DNA from: Streptomyces sp. NBC_00083
GTDB lineage: Bacteria > Actinomycetota > Actinomycetes > Streptomycetales > Streptomycetaceae
Reading direction: 5' to 3'
Assembly (NCBI RefSeq): GCF_026343295.1
Contig: NZ_JAPELY010000005.1
Location: forward strand, 186,001-250,000
Length of the DNA stretch: 64,000 nt
Part shown: positions 28,741 to 37,790 of the stretch, piece after piece
Position numbering within the stretch: the stretch's first letter is position 1
Layout: each line of letters starts with the position of its first letter
Translations under genes and position numbers: made by a program
Notes under the pieces: model-generated
Told to the model about the DNA's origin: nothing
Databases searched by the model: none
The model's input: only the letters and a program-made list of their open reading frames with translations

Positions 28741-30242
28741 ACGAGAACAGCAGCACCACCGGCCGCCTCTACGGGGTCGGGCTCGGCCCCGGCGACCCGT
28801 CCCTGATGACGGTGCGCGCGGTGGAGGCGATCGCCGGGGCGGACGTCGTGGCGTACCACTCGGCGCGGCACGGCCGTTCCATAGCGCGCTCGATCGCGGC
28901 GCAGCACATCCGCGCCGACCACATCGAGGAGAAGCTGGTCTATCCGCTGACCGTGGAGACCACCGACCACCCCGGCGGTTACCGGGGCGCGCTCAACGAC
29001 TTCTACGAGGAGGCGTCGGCCCGGCTCGCCGCGCACCTCGACGCGGGCCGCACGGTCGCCGTGCTCGCCGAGGGCGACCCGCTGTTCTACGGCTCGTACC
29101 AGCACATGCACAAGCGGCTCGCGCACCGCTACCCCACCGAGGTGATCCCCGGGGTGACGTCGGTGAGCGCGGCGGCCGCCCGGCTCGGTGAGCCGCTCGT
29201 GGAGGCCGAGGAGGTGCTCACCATCCTGCCCGGCACGCTGCCGGAGGAGGAGCTGACCGCGCGTCTGGCCGCCACCGACTCGGCGGTCGTGATGAAGCTG
29301 GGGCGCACGTTCACCAAGGTGCGCCGGGCGCTGGAGCGTTCGGGGCGGCTCGACGAGGCGCGCTATGTGGAGCGGGCCACGATGGCGGGCGAGCGCACCG
29401 GCCGGCTCGCCGACATCGAGGCCGATTCGGTGCCGTACTTCTCCGTCGCGGTGCTGCCCAGCCGGATCGACGCCGCCGCGCCGGAGCGTGCGCGCGGCGA
29501 GGTCGTGGTCGTCGGCACCGGACCGGCGGGGCCGCTGTGGCTGACCCCCGAGTCGCGGGGCGCGCTCGCCGCCGCCGACGACATCGTCGGCTACACCACG
29601 TACGTGGACCGGGTGCCCGAGCGCCCCGGGCAGCTGCGGCACGGTTCGGACAACAAGGTGGAGTCGGAGCGCGCCGAGTTCGCCCTCCAACTGGCCCTGC
29701 GGGGCAGGCGGGTCGCCGTGGTGTCGGGCGGCGACCCGGGCATCTTCGCGATGGCGACCGCCGTCCTCGAAGTGGCGTCGCAGCCCGCATACGCGGACGT
29801 GCCCGTGCGGGTCCTGCCGGGGGTGACCGCCGCCAACGCGGCCGCCGCACGCGCGGGCGCCCCGCTCGGCCACGACTACGCGACGATCTCGCTCTCCGAC
29901 CGGCTCAAGCCGTGGGAGGTCATCGCCGAGCGGCTGCACGCCGCGGCCTCGGCCGATCTCGTCCTCGCGCTCTACAACCCCGGTTCCGCGAGCCGGACCT
30001 GGCAGGTGGCGAAGGCGCGCGAGCTGCTCCTGGAACACCGGGCGCCGGACACCCCGGTCGTGGTCGCCCGGGACGTGGGCGGTCCCGCCGAGCGCGTCCG
30101 CATCGTGCGCCTGACCGACCTGGACCCGGCCGAGGTCGACATGCGCACGATCCTGCTGATCGGTTCCTCGCAGACCCGTACGGTACGGCGCGGTGACGGC
30201 GAGGAGATCGTCTGGACGCCGCGCCGCTACCCGGAGAGCTGA
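28737..30242 (+). CDS. cobIJ: Fused precorrin-2 C20- and precorrin-3B C17-methyltransferase CobIJ
   Basis: A 501-aa two-domain SAM-dependent methyltransferase. The CobI half (residues ~10-240) starts with [14 protein letters not shown] and includes [18 protein letters not shown]. The CobJ half (~255-501) starts with [14 protein letters not shown] and includes [13 protein letters not shown] and [10 protein letters not shown]. Such fusions are common in actinobacteria. The 3' end overlaps convergent cobK by 16 bp. Confidence 0.96.
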   Translation: MNENSSTTGRLYGVGLGPGDPSLMTVRAVEAIAGADVVAYHSARHGRSIARSIAAQHIRADHIEEKLVYPLTVETTDHPGGYRGALNDFYEEASARLAAHLDAGRTVAVLAEGDPLFYGSYQHMHKRLAHRYPTEVIPGVTSVSAAAARLGEPLVEAEEVLTILPGTLPEEELTARLAATDSAVVMKLGRTFTKVRRALERSGRLDEARYVERATMAGERTGRLADIEADSVPYFSVAVLPSRIDAAAPERARGEVVVVGTGPAGPLWLTPESRGALAAADDIVGYTTYVDRVPERPGQLRHGSDNKVESERAEFALQLALRGRRVAVVSGGDPGIFAMATAVLEVASQPAYADVPVRVLPGVTAANAAAARAGAPLGHDYATISLSDRLKPWEVIAERLHAAASADLVLALYNPGSASRTWQVAKARELLLEHRAPDTPVVVARDVGGPAERVRIVRLTDLDPAEVDMRTILLIGSSQTRTVRRGDGEEIVWTPRRYPES

Positions 30243-30973
30243 CGCACCCGGGCGGCCGCCTCCTCGGGGGTGGCCGCCACGGCCACCCCGTGCGGCACGG
30301 GCGGGCGCCGCACCACGACGACGGGGATGCCGGCCTCGCGGGCGGCGGCCAGCTTGGGCGCGGTCGCCGCGCCTCCGCTGTCCTTGGTGACGAGCACGTC
30401 GACGCGGTGCGTGCGCAGCACCTCGCGCTCCCCGTCCAGCGTGAACGGCCCGCGGTCCAGGAGCACCTCCATGCGGGCGGGGCACGGCGGCTCGGGCGCG
30501 TCCACGGAGCGCATGAGGAACCACAGGTCGTCGAGGTGGGCGAAGGCGGCGAGGCCCATGCGTCCGGTGGTGAGGAAGACGCGGCGGCCGAGCCCCGGCA
30601 GCAGCGCCGCTGCCTCGTCGAGGGAGCCGGCCGGGTGCCAGCGGTCGCCGTCGCCGGGGACCCAGCCGGGCCGGCGCAGCGCGAGCAGGGGAACATGGGC
30701 CTCGGCGGCGGCCGCCGCCGCGTTGAAACTGATCGTCCCGGCGAAGGGGTGCGTGGCGTCGATGAGCACGTCCACCGCGTGCGTACGCAGCCACGCGGCG
30801 AGCCCGTCCGCGCCGCCGAACCCGCCGATCCGGACCTCGCCGGGCGGCAGCCGGGGCGCGGCGACCCGCCCCGCGAGCGAACTGGTCACGCGCACCCCGG
30901 CGGGGCCGTCGTCGTGGAGCAGCCCCGCCAGCCGACGGGCCTCGCCCGTACCCCCCAGAATCAAGATGTGCAC
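30227..30973 (-). CDS. cobK: Precorrin-6A reductase CobK
   Basis: A 248-aa NADPH-dependent reductase. HILILGGTGEARRLA is the N-terminal nucleotide motif; VLIDATHPFAGTIS, VFLTTGRMGL and VTKDSGGA are family landmarks. It starts at GTG 30973 with only a weak GGATCC-like ribosome site. Orientation is opposite to its pathway neighbours: it converges on cobIJ with a 16-bp overlap and is divergent from cbiD across about 36 bp. Confidence 0.93.
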   Translation of the reverse strand: MHILILGGTGEARRLAGLLHDDGPAGVRVTSSLAGRVAAPRLPPGEVRIGGFGGADGLAAWLRTHAVDVLIDATHPFAGTISFNAAAAAAEAHVPLLALRRPGWVPGDGDRWHPAGSLDEAAALLPGLGRRVFLTTGRMGLAAFAHLDDLWFLMRSVDAPEPPCPARMEVLLDRGPFTLDGEREVLRTHRVDVLVTKDSGGAATAPKLAAAREAGIPVVVVRRPPVPHGVAVAATPEEAAARVRQLSG

Positions 30974-31009
30974 AGGATCCGGTTCCGTTCGTGAGTGAGG
31001 CCGAAGACC

Positions 31010-32167
31010 ATGAGTGAGGCGCGCGGCGGGCGTGAGGAGGCGACGGGCGGGCGCGAGCCCGAGGGCGGGCGCGGCGCTCAACTCAAGCACACCGGTCTGC
31101 GCCCCGGCTGGACGACCGGTGCCTGTGCGACGGCGGCCACGACGGCCGCGTACACCGCGCTCCTGACCGGCGACTTCCCCGACCCGGTGACGATCACGCT
31201 GCCGCGCGGCCAGACGCCCGCGTTCGCGCTCGCCGCCGAGGAACTGGCCCCCGGGCACGCGACGGCGGCGGTGGTGAAGGACGCGGGCGACGACCCCGAC
31301 GTGACGCACGGCGCGCTGATCCGCTCGACGGTACGGCTGCTCCCGGCAGGATCGGGCGTGGTGTTCCGGGCGGGCGACGGCGTGGGCACGATCACCCGGC
31401 CCGGCCTTCCGCTGCCGGTGGGCGAACCGGCGATCAACCCGGTGCCGCGCCGGATGATGACGGATCACGTGACGCTGGTGGCGGGGCGGCACGGCGCCAC
31501 GGCCGACGTGGAGATCACCATCTCCGTGGACCACGGCGCGGAGATCGCCCGCTCCACGTGGAACCCGCGCCTCGGCATCCTGGGCGGCCTGTCCATCCTG
31601 GGCACTACGGGCATCGTGGTGCCGTACTCGTGCTCGGCGTGGATCGACTCCATCCGGCGCGGGGTGGACGTGGCGCGGGCGGCGGGCCGTACGCACGTGG
31701 CGGGCTGCACGGGCTCGACGTCGGAGCGGACGGTCGTCGCGGAGCACGGGCTGCCGGAGGACGCGCTGCTCGACATGGGGGACTTCGCGGGCGCGGTCCT
31801 CAAGTACGTACGCCGTCATCCCGTGGACCGCCTCACGATCTGCGGGGGCTTCGCCAAACTGTCCAAGCTGGCCGCGGGCCACCTCGACCTCCACTCGGCC
31901 CGCTCCCAGGTGGACAAGGCCTTCCTCGCGGACCTGGCCCGCGAGGGCGGCGCGAGCGCCGCGCTGGCGGCGGAGGTGGCGGCGGCCAACACGGGTCTCG
32001 CCGCGCTCCAGTTGTGCGAGGCGGCGGCCGTCCCGCTCGGCGACCTGGTCGCGTCCCGCGCCCGCGACGAGGCGCTCGCGGTGCTGCGGGGGGCGCCGGT
32101 GCGGGTCGACGTCCTGTGCATCGACCGAGCGGGCCGCGTAGTGGGCCGCAGCGCCCCCGCCCCCTGA
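31010..32167 (+). CDS. cbiD: Cobalt-precorrin-5B (C1)-methyltransferase CbiD-like
   Basis: A 385-aa CbiD protein: GWTTGACATAA near residue 30, NPVPRRMM, GTTGIVVPYS and AGCTGSTSE are characteristic. CbiD is the C-1 methylating/deacylating enzyme of the anaerobic route; here it sits with aerobic CobG and CobN and no CobF is visible, implying it performs the equivalent step. ATG 31010 (MSEARGG) is preferred to GTG 30995. The divergent spacing to cobK leaves about 36 bp for promoters. Confidence 0.92.
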   Translation: MSEARGGREEATGGREPEGGRGAQLKHTGLRPGWTTGACATAATTAAYTALLTGDFPDPVTITLPRGQTPAFALAAEELAPGHATAAVVKDAGDDPDVTHGALIRSTVRLLPAGSGVVFRAGDGVGTITRPGLPLPVGEPAINPVPRRMMTDHVTLVAGRHGATADVEITISVDHGAEIARSTWNPRLGILGGLSILGTTGIVVPYSCSAWIDSIRRGVDVARAAGRTHVAGCTGSTSERTVVAEHGLPEDALLDMGDFAGAVLKYVRRHPVDRLTICGGFAKLSKLAAGHLDLHSARSQVDKAFLADLAREGGASAALAAEVAAANTGLAALQLCEAAAVPLGDLVASRARDEALAVLRGAPVRVDVLCIDRAGRVVGRSAPAP

Positions 32168-32189
32168 TCCCCACGGGGCCCTGCCCCTC

Positions 32190-32700
32190 CGAGAGCGCTC
32201 GGCACCCAGTAGCCCGGGGGGGCGCGGGGCTGCGTCTTTGGCGCGACTCCGGGTGCCCTACAGGGGCGCGGGGCTGCGTCTTTGGCGCGGCTCCGCTGCG
32301 GTGCGCGCGACCTGTCGACTCCGGGTCACCTACAGGGGCGCGGGGAACTGCGCGGGTGACCCAGCACGGTCCGCACCCGAGGTCCGGGGGCCGGGAGGAT
32401 GCCCCACCCCGCCCCTTCCCTAAACCCTCCGGGGGCGGGAAAGGGGGGCTGGGGTTCAGGAACTGGGGCTCCGCCCCAGACCCCGTTCGCGCCCGAAAGG
32501 CGCTCGTCCTCAAACGCCGGACAGGCTGAGGAGGTCCGGATGGGCACCCTGCCAAGGGCAGCCCACCCAGAGGAGCCGAGACTTGGCGCCCTGCCAAGGG
32601 AGAGGGATGCCAGCGCCAAGCACCCCGCCAAGGGCAGCCCACCCAGGGGCGCGGGGAACTGCGCAGCCACGCAGGGTCGGGGGGCACCCGGGGGCGGCTC
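32190..32700. repeat. Composite intergenic repeat, locus E
   Basis: Between convergent cbiD and cobM. Two copies of GGGGCTGCGTCTTTGGCGCG (near 32226 and 32269) come first, then a CCCTCCGGGGGCGGG module. A hairpin CTGGGGCTCCGCCCCAG (32463-32479) follows, then CTCGTCCTCAAACGCCGGAC and several TGCCAAGGG/CACCCAGGGGCGCGGGGAA modules. No gene is visible. Confidence 0.8.
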
Positions 32701-32716
32701 GTACCCCCCGGGGTCG

Positions 32717-33460
32717 TCAGTCGCGGCAGCGGGTCGTCGAGTACAGGTGGCTGTCGCGGAACCCGGACGCCCCCAGCACCCGCCCCACCAGAATCACCGC
32801 CGTCCGCACCACACCCGCCGCCTTCACCTGCTCCGCGATGTCCGCGAGCGTCCCGCGCAGCACCAGCTCCTCCGGCCGGGACGCGAAGGCCACCACCGCC
32901 GCGGGGCACTCCGCGCCGTAGTGCGGCACCAGCTCCGCCACGACCCGGTCGACGTAGCCCGCCGCCAGGTGCAGGACCAGGAGCGCCCCGCTGCGCCCCA
33001 GCGTCGCGAGGTCCTCGCCCTCCGGCATCGCCGTGGCGCGCTGCGCGACGCGGGTCAGGATGACGGTCTGGCCGACCGTGGGCACCGTCAGCTCCCGCTT
33101 GAGCGCGGCTGCCGCCGCCGCGAACGCCGGCACCCCCGGCACCATCTCGTACGGCACCCCCGCCGCGTCGAGCCGCCGCATCTGCTCGGCGACGGCGCTG
33201 AACACCGACGGGTCGCCGGAGTGCAGCCGGGCCACGTCGAGCCCTGCCTCGTGCGCCCGCACCAACTCCCCGGTGATCTCATCCAGGTTGAGCCGCGCGG
33301 TGTCCACGAGGCGGGCGCCCTCGGGGCACTCCGCGAGGAGTTCGCGCGGCACGAGGCTGCCCGCGTACAGACACACCTGGCAGGAGGCGAGCGTACGGGC
33401 ACCGCGCACCGTGATCAGGTCGGCGGCGCCGGGCCCCGCGCCGATGAAGTACACGGTCAT
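32717..33460 (-). CDS. cobM: Precorrin-4 C11-methyltransferase CobM
   Basis: A 247-aa SAM-dependent tetrapyrrole methylase. VYFIGAGPGAADLITVRG, CLYAGSLVP, RLHSGDPSVFSAV and VPGVPAFAAAAA are diagnostic of CobM/CbiF. ATG 33460 overlaps the cobL stop (ATGA) and has AGGAG about 9 nt upstream inside cobL. It is the last gene of the cobL-cobM operon. Confidence 0.96.
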   Translation of the reverse strand: MTVYFIGAGPGAADLITVRGARTLASCQVCLYAGSLVPRELLAECPEGARLVDTARLNLDEITGELVRAHEAGLDVARLHSGDPSVFSAVAEQMRRLDAAGVPYEMVPGVPAFAAAAAALKRELTVPTVGQTVILTRVAQRATAMPEGEDLATLGRSGALLVLHLAAGYVDRVVAELVPHYGAECPAAVVAFASRPEELVLRGTLADIAEQVKAAGVVRTAVILVGRVLGASGFRDSHLYSTTRCRD

Positions 33461-34812
33461 GTGGCTGCTCCTGAAGGGGTGTTGACGGTTGCGGACGACG
33501 ACGAGGACGAGGATGAGGGTGACGATGAGGACGACGGCGGGGGCGTTGCCGATGGGGACGCGGACGGGTCCTGCCTGACGACGGCCCACTGGGTGACCGG
33601 CATGGCCTGACGCCAGCCCGTGAAGCCGCCGACCGGCACGGCCTGCGCGACGGCGAGCCGCACGAGGTCGCCGCCGTGCCGCCGGTACCACTCGGCGAGC
33701 AGCGCCTCGGATTCGAGCGTGACGGTGTTGGCGACGAGGCGTCCGCCGGGCGGGAGCGCCGCCCAGCACGCGTCGAGCAGCCCCGGCACGGTGAGCCCGC
33801 CACCGATGAACACGGCGTCGGGGGAGGGTAGTTGGCCGAGCGCGGCCGGGGCGGCGCCGGTGACGACGGTCAGCCCCGGTACGCCGAGCCGCGCCGCGTT
33901 GCGGCCGATCCGCGCGGCCCGTACCGGGTCCCGCTCGACGCTGAAGGCCCGGCAGGACGGGTGCGTACGCATCCACTCCACCGCGATCGAGCCGGAGCCG
34001 CCGCCGACGTCCCAGAGCGTCTCGCCGGGCGCGGGCGCGAGCGCGCCGAGCGTGGCGGCGCGTACGTGCCGCTTGGTGAGCTGGCCGTCGTGCTCGTACG
34101 CGGCGTCGGGCAGCCCCGGCACCGCGCCGAGCCGGAGGGCGCCGGGGGCGCGGCGGCACTCGACGGCGACGACGTTGAGCGCGTCACCGGGAGCCGCGTC
34201 CCACCCCTCGGCGCTCCCCTCGACAACGGTCTCGCGCTCAGAGCCGAGCTGTTCGAGCACCCGCATCCGGCTGGGCCCGAACCCGCGGTCGCACAGCAGG
34301 GCCGCGATCTCGCCCGGGGTGCGGGCGTCGGCGCTCAGCACCAGGATCCGGCGCCCGTCGTGCAGCACGGACGCGAGCCGGGCGGCCGGCCGGCCGACGA
34401 GCGTGACGACCTCGGTCTCCTCGACGGGCCAGCCGAGCCGGGCGCAGGCGTACGAGAGCGAGGAGGGGTGCGGCAGGACGCGGGGCGGGGCGCCCAGCAC
34501 CTCGGTGAGGGTGCGCCCGATCCCGTAGAACATGGGGTCGCCGCTGGCCAGCACGGCGATGCGGCGGCCGCGGTGGGCGTCGATGAGCCCCGGCACCGCG
34601 GGACGCAGCGGGGTCGGCCAGGCGACCCGCTCGCCGCCGCACTCCGCGGGCAGCAACGCGAGCTGCCGGGCCCCGCCGACGATCACCTCGGCCCCGGCGA
34701 GCACCCCGCGCGCCCCGTCCACGAGCCCGCCCCAGCCGTCGGCCCCGATACCGACGACGGTGACGTCGGGGCGGGGCGGCGACGGTGGCGGCGTCGTGGC
34801 TGCGGGGTTCAC
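33457..34812 (-). CDS. cobL: Precorrin-6Y C5,15-methyltransferase (decarboxylating) CobL
   Basis: A 451-aa CbiE-CbiT fusion. The CbiE half has VVGIGADGWGGL and LASGDPMFYGIG; the CbiT half has LWDVGGGSGSIAVEW and DAVFIGGGLTVPGL. It methylates C-5 and C-15 and decarboxylates the acetate side chain. The start is GTG 34812, with GAGG about 12 nt upstream. The last ~35 residues are almost only Ser/Pro/Thr/Ala, encoded by degenerate GAC/GAG triplets on the plus strand; this tail is unlike the rest of the family. Confidence 0.95.
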   Translation of the reverse strand: MNPAATTPPPSPPRPDVTVVGIGADGWGGLVDGARGVLAGAEVIVGGARQLALLPAECGGERVAWPTPLRPAVPGLIDAHRGRRIAVLASGDPMFYGIGRTLTEVLGAPPRVLPHPSSLSYACARLGWPVEETEVVTLVGRPAARLASVLHDGRRILVLSADARTPGEIAALLCDRGFGPSRMRVLEQLGSERETVVEGSAEGWDAAPGDALNVVAVECRRAPGALRLGAVPGLPDAAYEHDGQLTKRHVRAATLGALAPAPGETLWDVGGGSGSIAVEWMRTHPSCRAFSVERDPVRAARIGRNAARLGVPGLTVVTGAAPAALGQLPSPDAVFIGGGLTVPGLLDACWAALPPGGRLVANTVTLESEALLAEWYRRHGGDLVRLAVAQAVPVGGFTGWRQAMPVTQWAVVRQDPSASPSATPPPSSSSSPSSSSSSSSATVNTPSGAAT

Positions 34813-34902
34813 GGTGGGACACCTCGGGTGGGCGCGGGGCCGGGACGCGGCCCGGAGGACGGGCCGGGAGGGGACGGCCGCACTCTACTGTCCGCCCTGG
34901 TG

Positions 34903-34985
34903 GGCGGGGTGTGGCGGGTGTGGGGGACGGGGTGCCGCGGGGCGGGGTGTGGCGGGTGTGGGGGCGGGGGTACGCGGGCGGGGTG
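34903..34985. repeat. G-rich direct repeat between cobL and the LPMO gene
   Basis: GGCGGGGTGTGGCGGGTGTG occurs at 34903 and again at 34941 (38-bp period), each followed by further G-runs. At least four G3-G5 runs with short loops exist per copy on the plus strand, so G-quadruplex formation is possible. It occupies the 440-bp gap between divergent genes. TAGAGT read on the minus strand (34880-34885 region) is a possible cobL -10. Confidence 0.55.
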
Positions 34986-35117
34986 GGACCTCGCCGGACG
35001 GTCGGGGCGCGCGGGACGGGACCTCCCCGAGAGGTCGGGCCGGGCGGAGCGGGGCATCGGCCGCACGGAGGGGGACGTAGGCCGGGACCGGCCGGACAGG
35101 TTGGTGGCGCCGACCTC

Positions 35118-35147
35118 TTGCCTCCTGGTCCAGACCAATGCCAGTCT
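35118..35147 (+). promoter_or_regulatory. DasR-like operator inside a candidate LPMO promoter
   Basis: CCTGGTCCAGACCAAT (35124-35139) matches the known DasR responsive element (dre; core TGGTCTAGACCA) with one central change. It also matches the TGGTCCAGACC repeats described for Streptomyces chitinase promoters. TTGCCT (35118-35123) and CAGTCT (35142-35147) with an 18-bp spacer could be the -35 and -10, placing the operator within the spacer. The start codon is about 106 bp downstream. Confidence 0.7.
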
Positions 35148-35252
35148 CTCAAGTGCCGTCACCGGAGGGCGAGTTGGCGCGTCCGCTATGCGTGCTCGGG
35201 ATCCGACCGCCCCCACCTGCTCACCACCACCCCACGATCAAGGAGCACTCGC

Positions 35253-36122
35253 ATGTCCGCTCGGCGTACCGCAGCCTCCCTGGGGGTCCTCGGGGCGACC
35301 TCCCTGACGTTCCTCGCCCTGGCCCCCGCCCCCGCTTCCGCGCACGGAACCATGTTCAACCCGGTCAGCCGCGTCGCCGCCTGCTACGCCGAGGGGCCGG
35401 AGCACCCGGTATCGCAGGTGTGCAAGGACCTCGTGGCCGACTCCGGCACCCAGCCGCTGTACGACTGGAACGAGGTGAACATCGCCAACGCCAACGGCCA
35501 GTCCCGCCAGCTCATCCCCGACGGCAAGCTGTGCTCGGCCAACCGGGACAAGTACCGGGCGCTGGACTGGGCCCGTACCGACTGGCCGTCCACGAGCGTC
35601 TCGGCGGGCCAGTTCCCGTTCAAGTTCCGGGTGACGGCGGCCCATTCGGGCACGATGACGGTGTACATCACGAAGGAGGGCTTCGACCCGACGAAGCCGC
35701 TGAAGTGGTCCGACCTGGACGCGACGCCCGTCGCGACGTACCAGACGCCGAGGACGGCGACGGACGGCTACTACAACTTCACCGGCACCCTGCCGGCCCG
35801 CACCGGGCGCCACATCATCTACAAGGTCTGGCAGCGCAACGACAGCCCGGAGGCGTTCTACAGCTGCTCGGACGTGGTGTACGGAGCCGCGGGCGCGGCG
35901 GCGAAGTCGGCCGCGGCGCCGACGGAGCAGAAGATCCTGGCGGGTGCGGCGCGGTCGACGGTGAGCCACCACGGCCACGGCGGCGACCCGGCGACCCCGC
36001 CCGCGGTCCCGGCCGCCACCGCGGCCCCGTCCGACTCGAAGGCGCCCCAGGCGCTGGCGGCGGTCTCCACGGCGAGCGTGCTGGGCGGCGGCTTCCTCCT
36101 GCTGCGCCGGCGCCGCGGCTGA
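35253..36122 (+). CDS. AA10 lytic polysaccharide monooxygenase with C-terminal membrane anchor
   Basis: A 289-aa protein. The signal peptide (residues 1-30, ending APASA) is followed by His31, which becomes the N-terminal Cu ligand of the histidine brace; HGTMFNPVSR is the AA10 start. The second Cu His is in VTAAHSGTMTVYIT (near residue 131). A Thr/Ala/Pro stalk leads to a C-terminal hydrophobic helix and RRRRG, predicting surface anchoring. No LPxTG or LAxTG motif is seen. It probably oxidatively cleaves chitin. ATG 35253 follows AAGGAG. A DasR-like site upstream supports chitin/GlcNAc control. Confidence 0.93.
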   Translation: MSARRTAASLGVLGATSLTFLALAPAPASAHGTMFNPVSRVAACYAEGPEHPVSQVCKDLVADSGTQPLYDWNEVNIANANGQSRQLIPDGKLCSANRDKYRALDWARTDWPSTSVSAGQFPFKFRVTAAHSGTMTVYITKEGFDPTKPLKWSDLDATPVATYQTPRTATDGYYNFTGTLPARTGRHIIYKVWQRNDSPEAFYSCSDVVYGAAGAAAKSAAAPTEQKILAGAARSTVSHHGHGGDPATPPAVPAATAAPSDSKAPQALAAVSTASVLGGGFLLLRRRRG

Positions 36123-36600
36123 CCCTGCGGGGCGTGGCCCTGCGGGGCGTGGCCCTGCGGGGCGGGCGGGCTTCGGCTACGCGGTGCCGGGCGGCACGCA
36201 AGTCCCCGGCCTCTCGGGTCGGGGCGCCGCCCGCCCCACTGTCGCGTGCGGACAGAGCGTGGCCGGTCGCGCAGTTCCCCGCGCCCCTGGGTGGGTTGCC
36301 CTTGGCAGGGTGCTTGGCGCTGGCATCCCTCCCCCTTGGCAGGGTGCCTGACATCGGCATCTTCAGCCCGTCCGGCGTTTGAGGACGAGCGCCCTTCAGG
36401 CGCGAACGGGGTCTGGGGCGGAGCCCCAGGATCCTGAACCTCAGCCGTCCACAACCCCCGGAGGGTTTCGGGAAGGGGTGGGGTGGGGCATCCCCCGGGG
36501 CCTGGGGCGGAGCCCCAGCAACCCGCCCTTCGTCTGCAGACCGTGCTGGGGCACCCGCGCAGTTCCCCGCGCCCCTAAAGACGTAGGGCACCCGGCACCG
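36123..36600. repeat. Composite intergenic repeat, locus F, with 15-bp tandem repeat
   Basis: Immediately after the LPMO stop CCCTGCGGGGCGTGG occurs at 36123, 36138 and (partly) 36153. Composite repeat modules follow, with hairpins CTGGGGCGGAGCCCCAG at 36413-36429 and 36502-36518, CCGTCCGGCGTTTGAGGACG, CCCGGAGGG and GCGCAGTTCCCCGCGCCCCT. It lies between convergent genes. No gene is seen. Confidence 0.8.
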
Positions 36601-36651
36601 AGCCATCCCCGCAGCGCACCCGGGCCCGGAGCGGAGCTCCACGGGGTGGGG

Positions 36652-37113
36652 TCAGCCCGGGTTGACCGTGAGGGTCAGGCGGCACTGGACGCCCCGGTAG
36701 TTGCTCGGCGCGCCAGACGCCAGCGGCACCGACGCCTGCACGAAGTACGTACCCGGAGCCGACGGCACCGAGATCGGAGTGCCCAGGGCCTCGCTGGTCG
36801 TCGACGTGGCGCTCAACCCCCCACTCACCGTCACCGAGGCCTTCTTCTCGAAGTACCCCACCTCGTTGGTCGCGGCGCTCAACGTCACCTGGTACGCCGT
36901 GGTGACGCCCGTCACCGTCGGCTGCGCGGAGATGGCACACGAGGCGTCACTGTCGCCGACGGTCGGCCCGCCGCTGCCACACGCGGCGGCGAGCCCGCCC
37001 GCGAGCAGCACCACGACCGTCCGCCCCGCGACCCGCGATGCCCCGCGTCCCGCGCGCGGCCGATGAGATCTCCGCACGTCACGTACGGCTGTGAACCCCC
37101 CGGAAAGCAGCAT
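36652..37113 (-). CDS. Putative secreted lipoprotein of unknown function
   Basis: About 153 aa. After a basic N-terminus comes a hydrophobic stretch TVVVLLAGGLAAAC, a lipobox whose Cys would be lipidated. The mature part is Ser/Thr/Val/Ala-rich with regularly spaced beta-strand-like segments (YQVTLSAATNE, KKASVTVSGG, TYFVQASVPL) and two further cysteines, suggesting one Ig-like or beta-sandwich domain on the cell surface. ATG 37113 is tentative; a GTG ~45 nt further in is possible. I do not recognise the family. It stands alone. Confidence 0.6.
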   Translation of the reverse strand: MLLSGGFTAVRDVRRSHRPRAGRGASRVAGRTVVVLLAGGLAAACGSGGPTVGDSDASCAISAQPTVTGVTTAYQVTLSAATNEVGYFEKKASVTVSGGLSATSTTSEALGTPISVPSAPGTYFVQASVPLASGAPSNYRGVQCRLTLTVNPG

Positions 37114-37301
37114 CGCCCGAACGTACCGGCGGCCACCCCCCGCGTCCAGATCCAGCATGGATCACGTGCGCGCTTCACGCCTCAACACGCCTAACATCAC
37201 TGGCGGTTCCGGCTCGTCCCTCATGCCACGACCGGCGGCGCGACAGGGGCATGGCCGACCCGAACCGTTCGGGCCCGCAGGCCCCGCATAGGATCCGGCT
37301 C

Positions 37302-37547
37302 ATGGCCCTACCCGCCCCCCTCCCCCCGGTGTACCCGCAGTCATGTCCCCTGTGCAGCGGAGAACTTGAGTCCATGACTCTCCACGTCGCAGGTACGGGC
37401 CTGAACGGCGGCTACGTCTCAGCCAAGTTCTACCGGCCGGGCAAGGCGTTCGCCAGTAAGAGTGCGCTGGCATCCGTGGCTTGTGTCAACTGCGGCCACG
37501 TCCTCACCTTCCTGACGGACCGGGGCATCCTGCGCCGCGGCAAGTAG
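37302..37547 (+). CDS. Small zinc-ribbon-like protein
   Basis: An 81-aa protein with two CxxC knuckles, CPLC near residue 14 and CVNC near residue 62, giving a zinc-ribbon. The central part is GGYVSAKFYRPGKAF. ATG 37302 is preferred over 37251 because an AGGATCCGG stretch precedes it and the extra N-terminus is low complexity. The function is unknown. The next 240 bp contain only gene remnants. Confidence 0.65.
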   Translation: MALPAPLPPVYPQSCPLCSGELESMTLHVAGTGLNGGYVSAKFYRPGKAFASKSALASVACVNCGHVLTFLTDRGILRRGK

Positions 37548-37559
37548 CCCTGGGATCAG

Positions 37560-37693
37560 GCGGCCATGGCCTACGCGGCCTGGGCGTGCTTCGGGGGTGC
37601 GCAGGGATCGGCCACTGATCCGCCCCACACCATCGCCATACCAATGACGCCATCACATCAACTGACCCGGCGCCCCTGGCGCCAGACCCGCGG
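37560..37693 (-). pseudogene. Decayed fragment of a copy of the 39022-39516 membrane protein gene
   Basis: The plus-strand text GGCCTGGGCGTGCTTCGGGG... through CGCCAGACCCGCG aligns over ~130 bp to 39040-39175 (TGCCTGGGCGTGCTTGAGGG... CGCCAGACCCGCC), with many substitutions and several small indels that break the frame. It corresponds to the C-terminal ~45 codons of the intact gene, on the same strand. No other part of that gene is present here. I read it as a relic of a duplication. Confidence 0.7.
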
Positions 37694-37790
37694 ACGTGCT
37701 CCGTTCTGTCGACCCGTGGGTCATCGGCCCTCGGCTGAGGCCCTAGCGCCGCGGCCATACATTCGCGAAGACCTTGGGGAAGGATGTCCA

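Noticed and set aside
36030-36122. Sortase anchoring signal on the LPMO
   Set aside because: A hydrophobic helix and basic tail are present but no LPxTG, LAxTG or similar motif precedes them.
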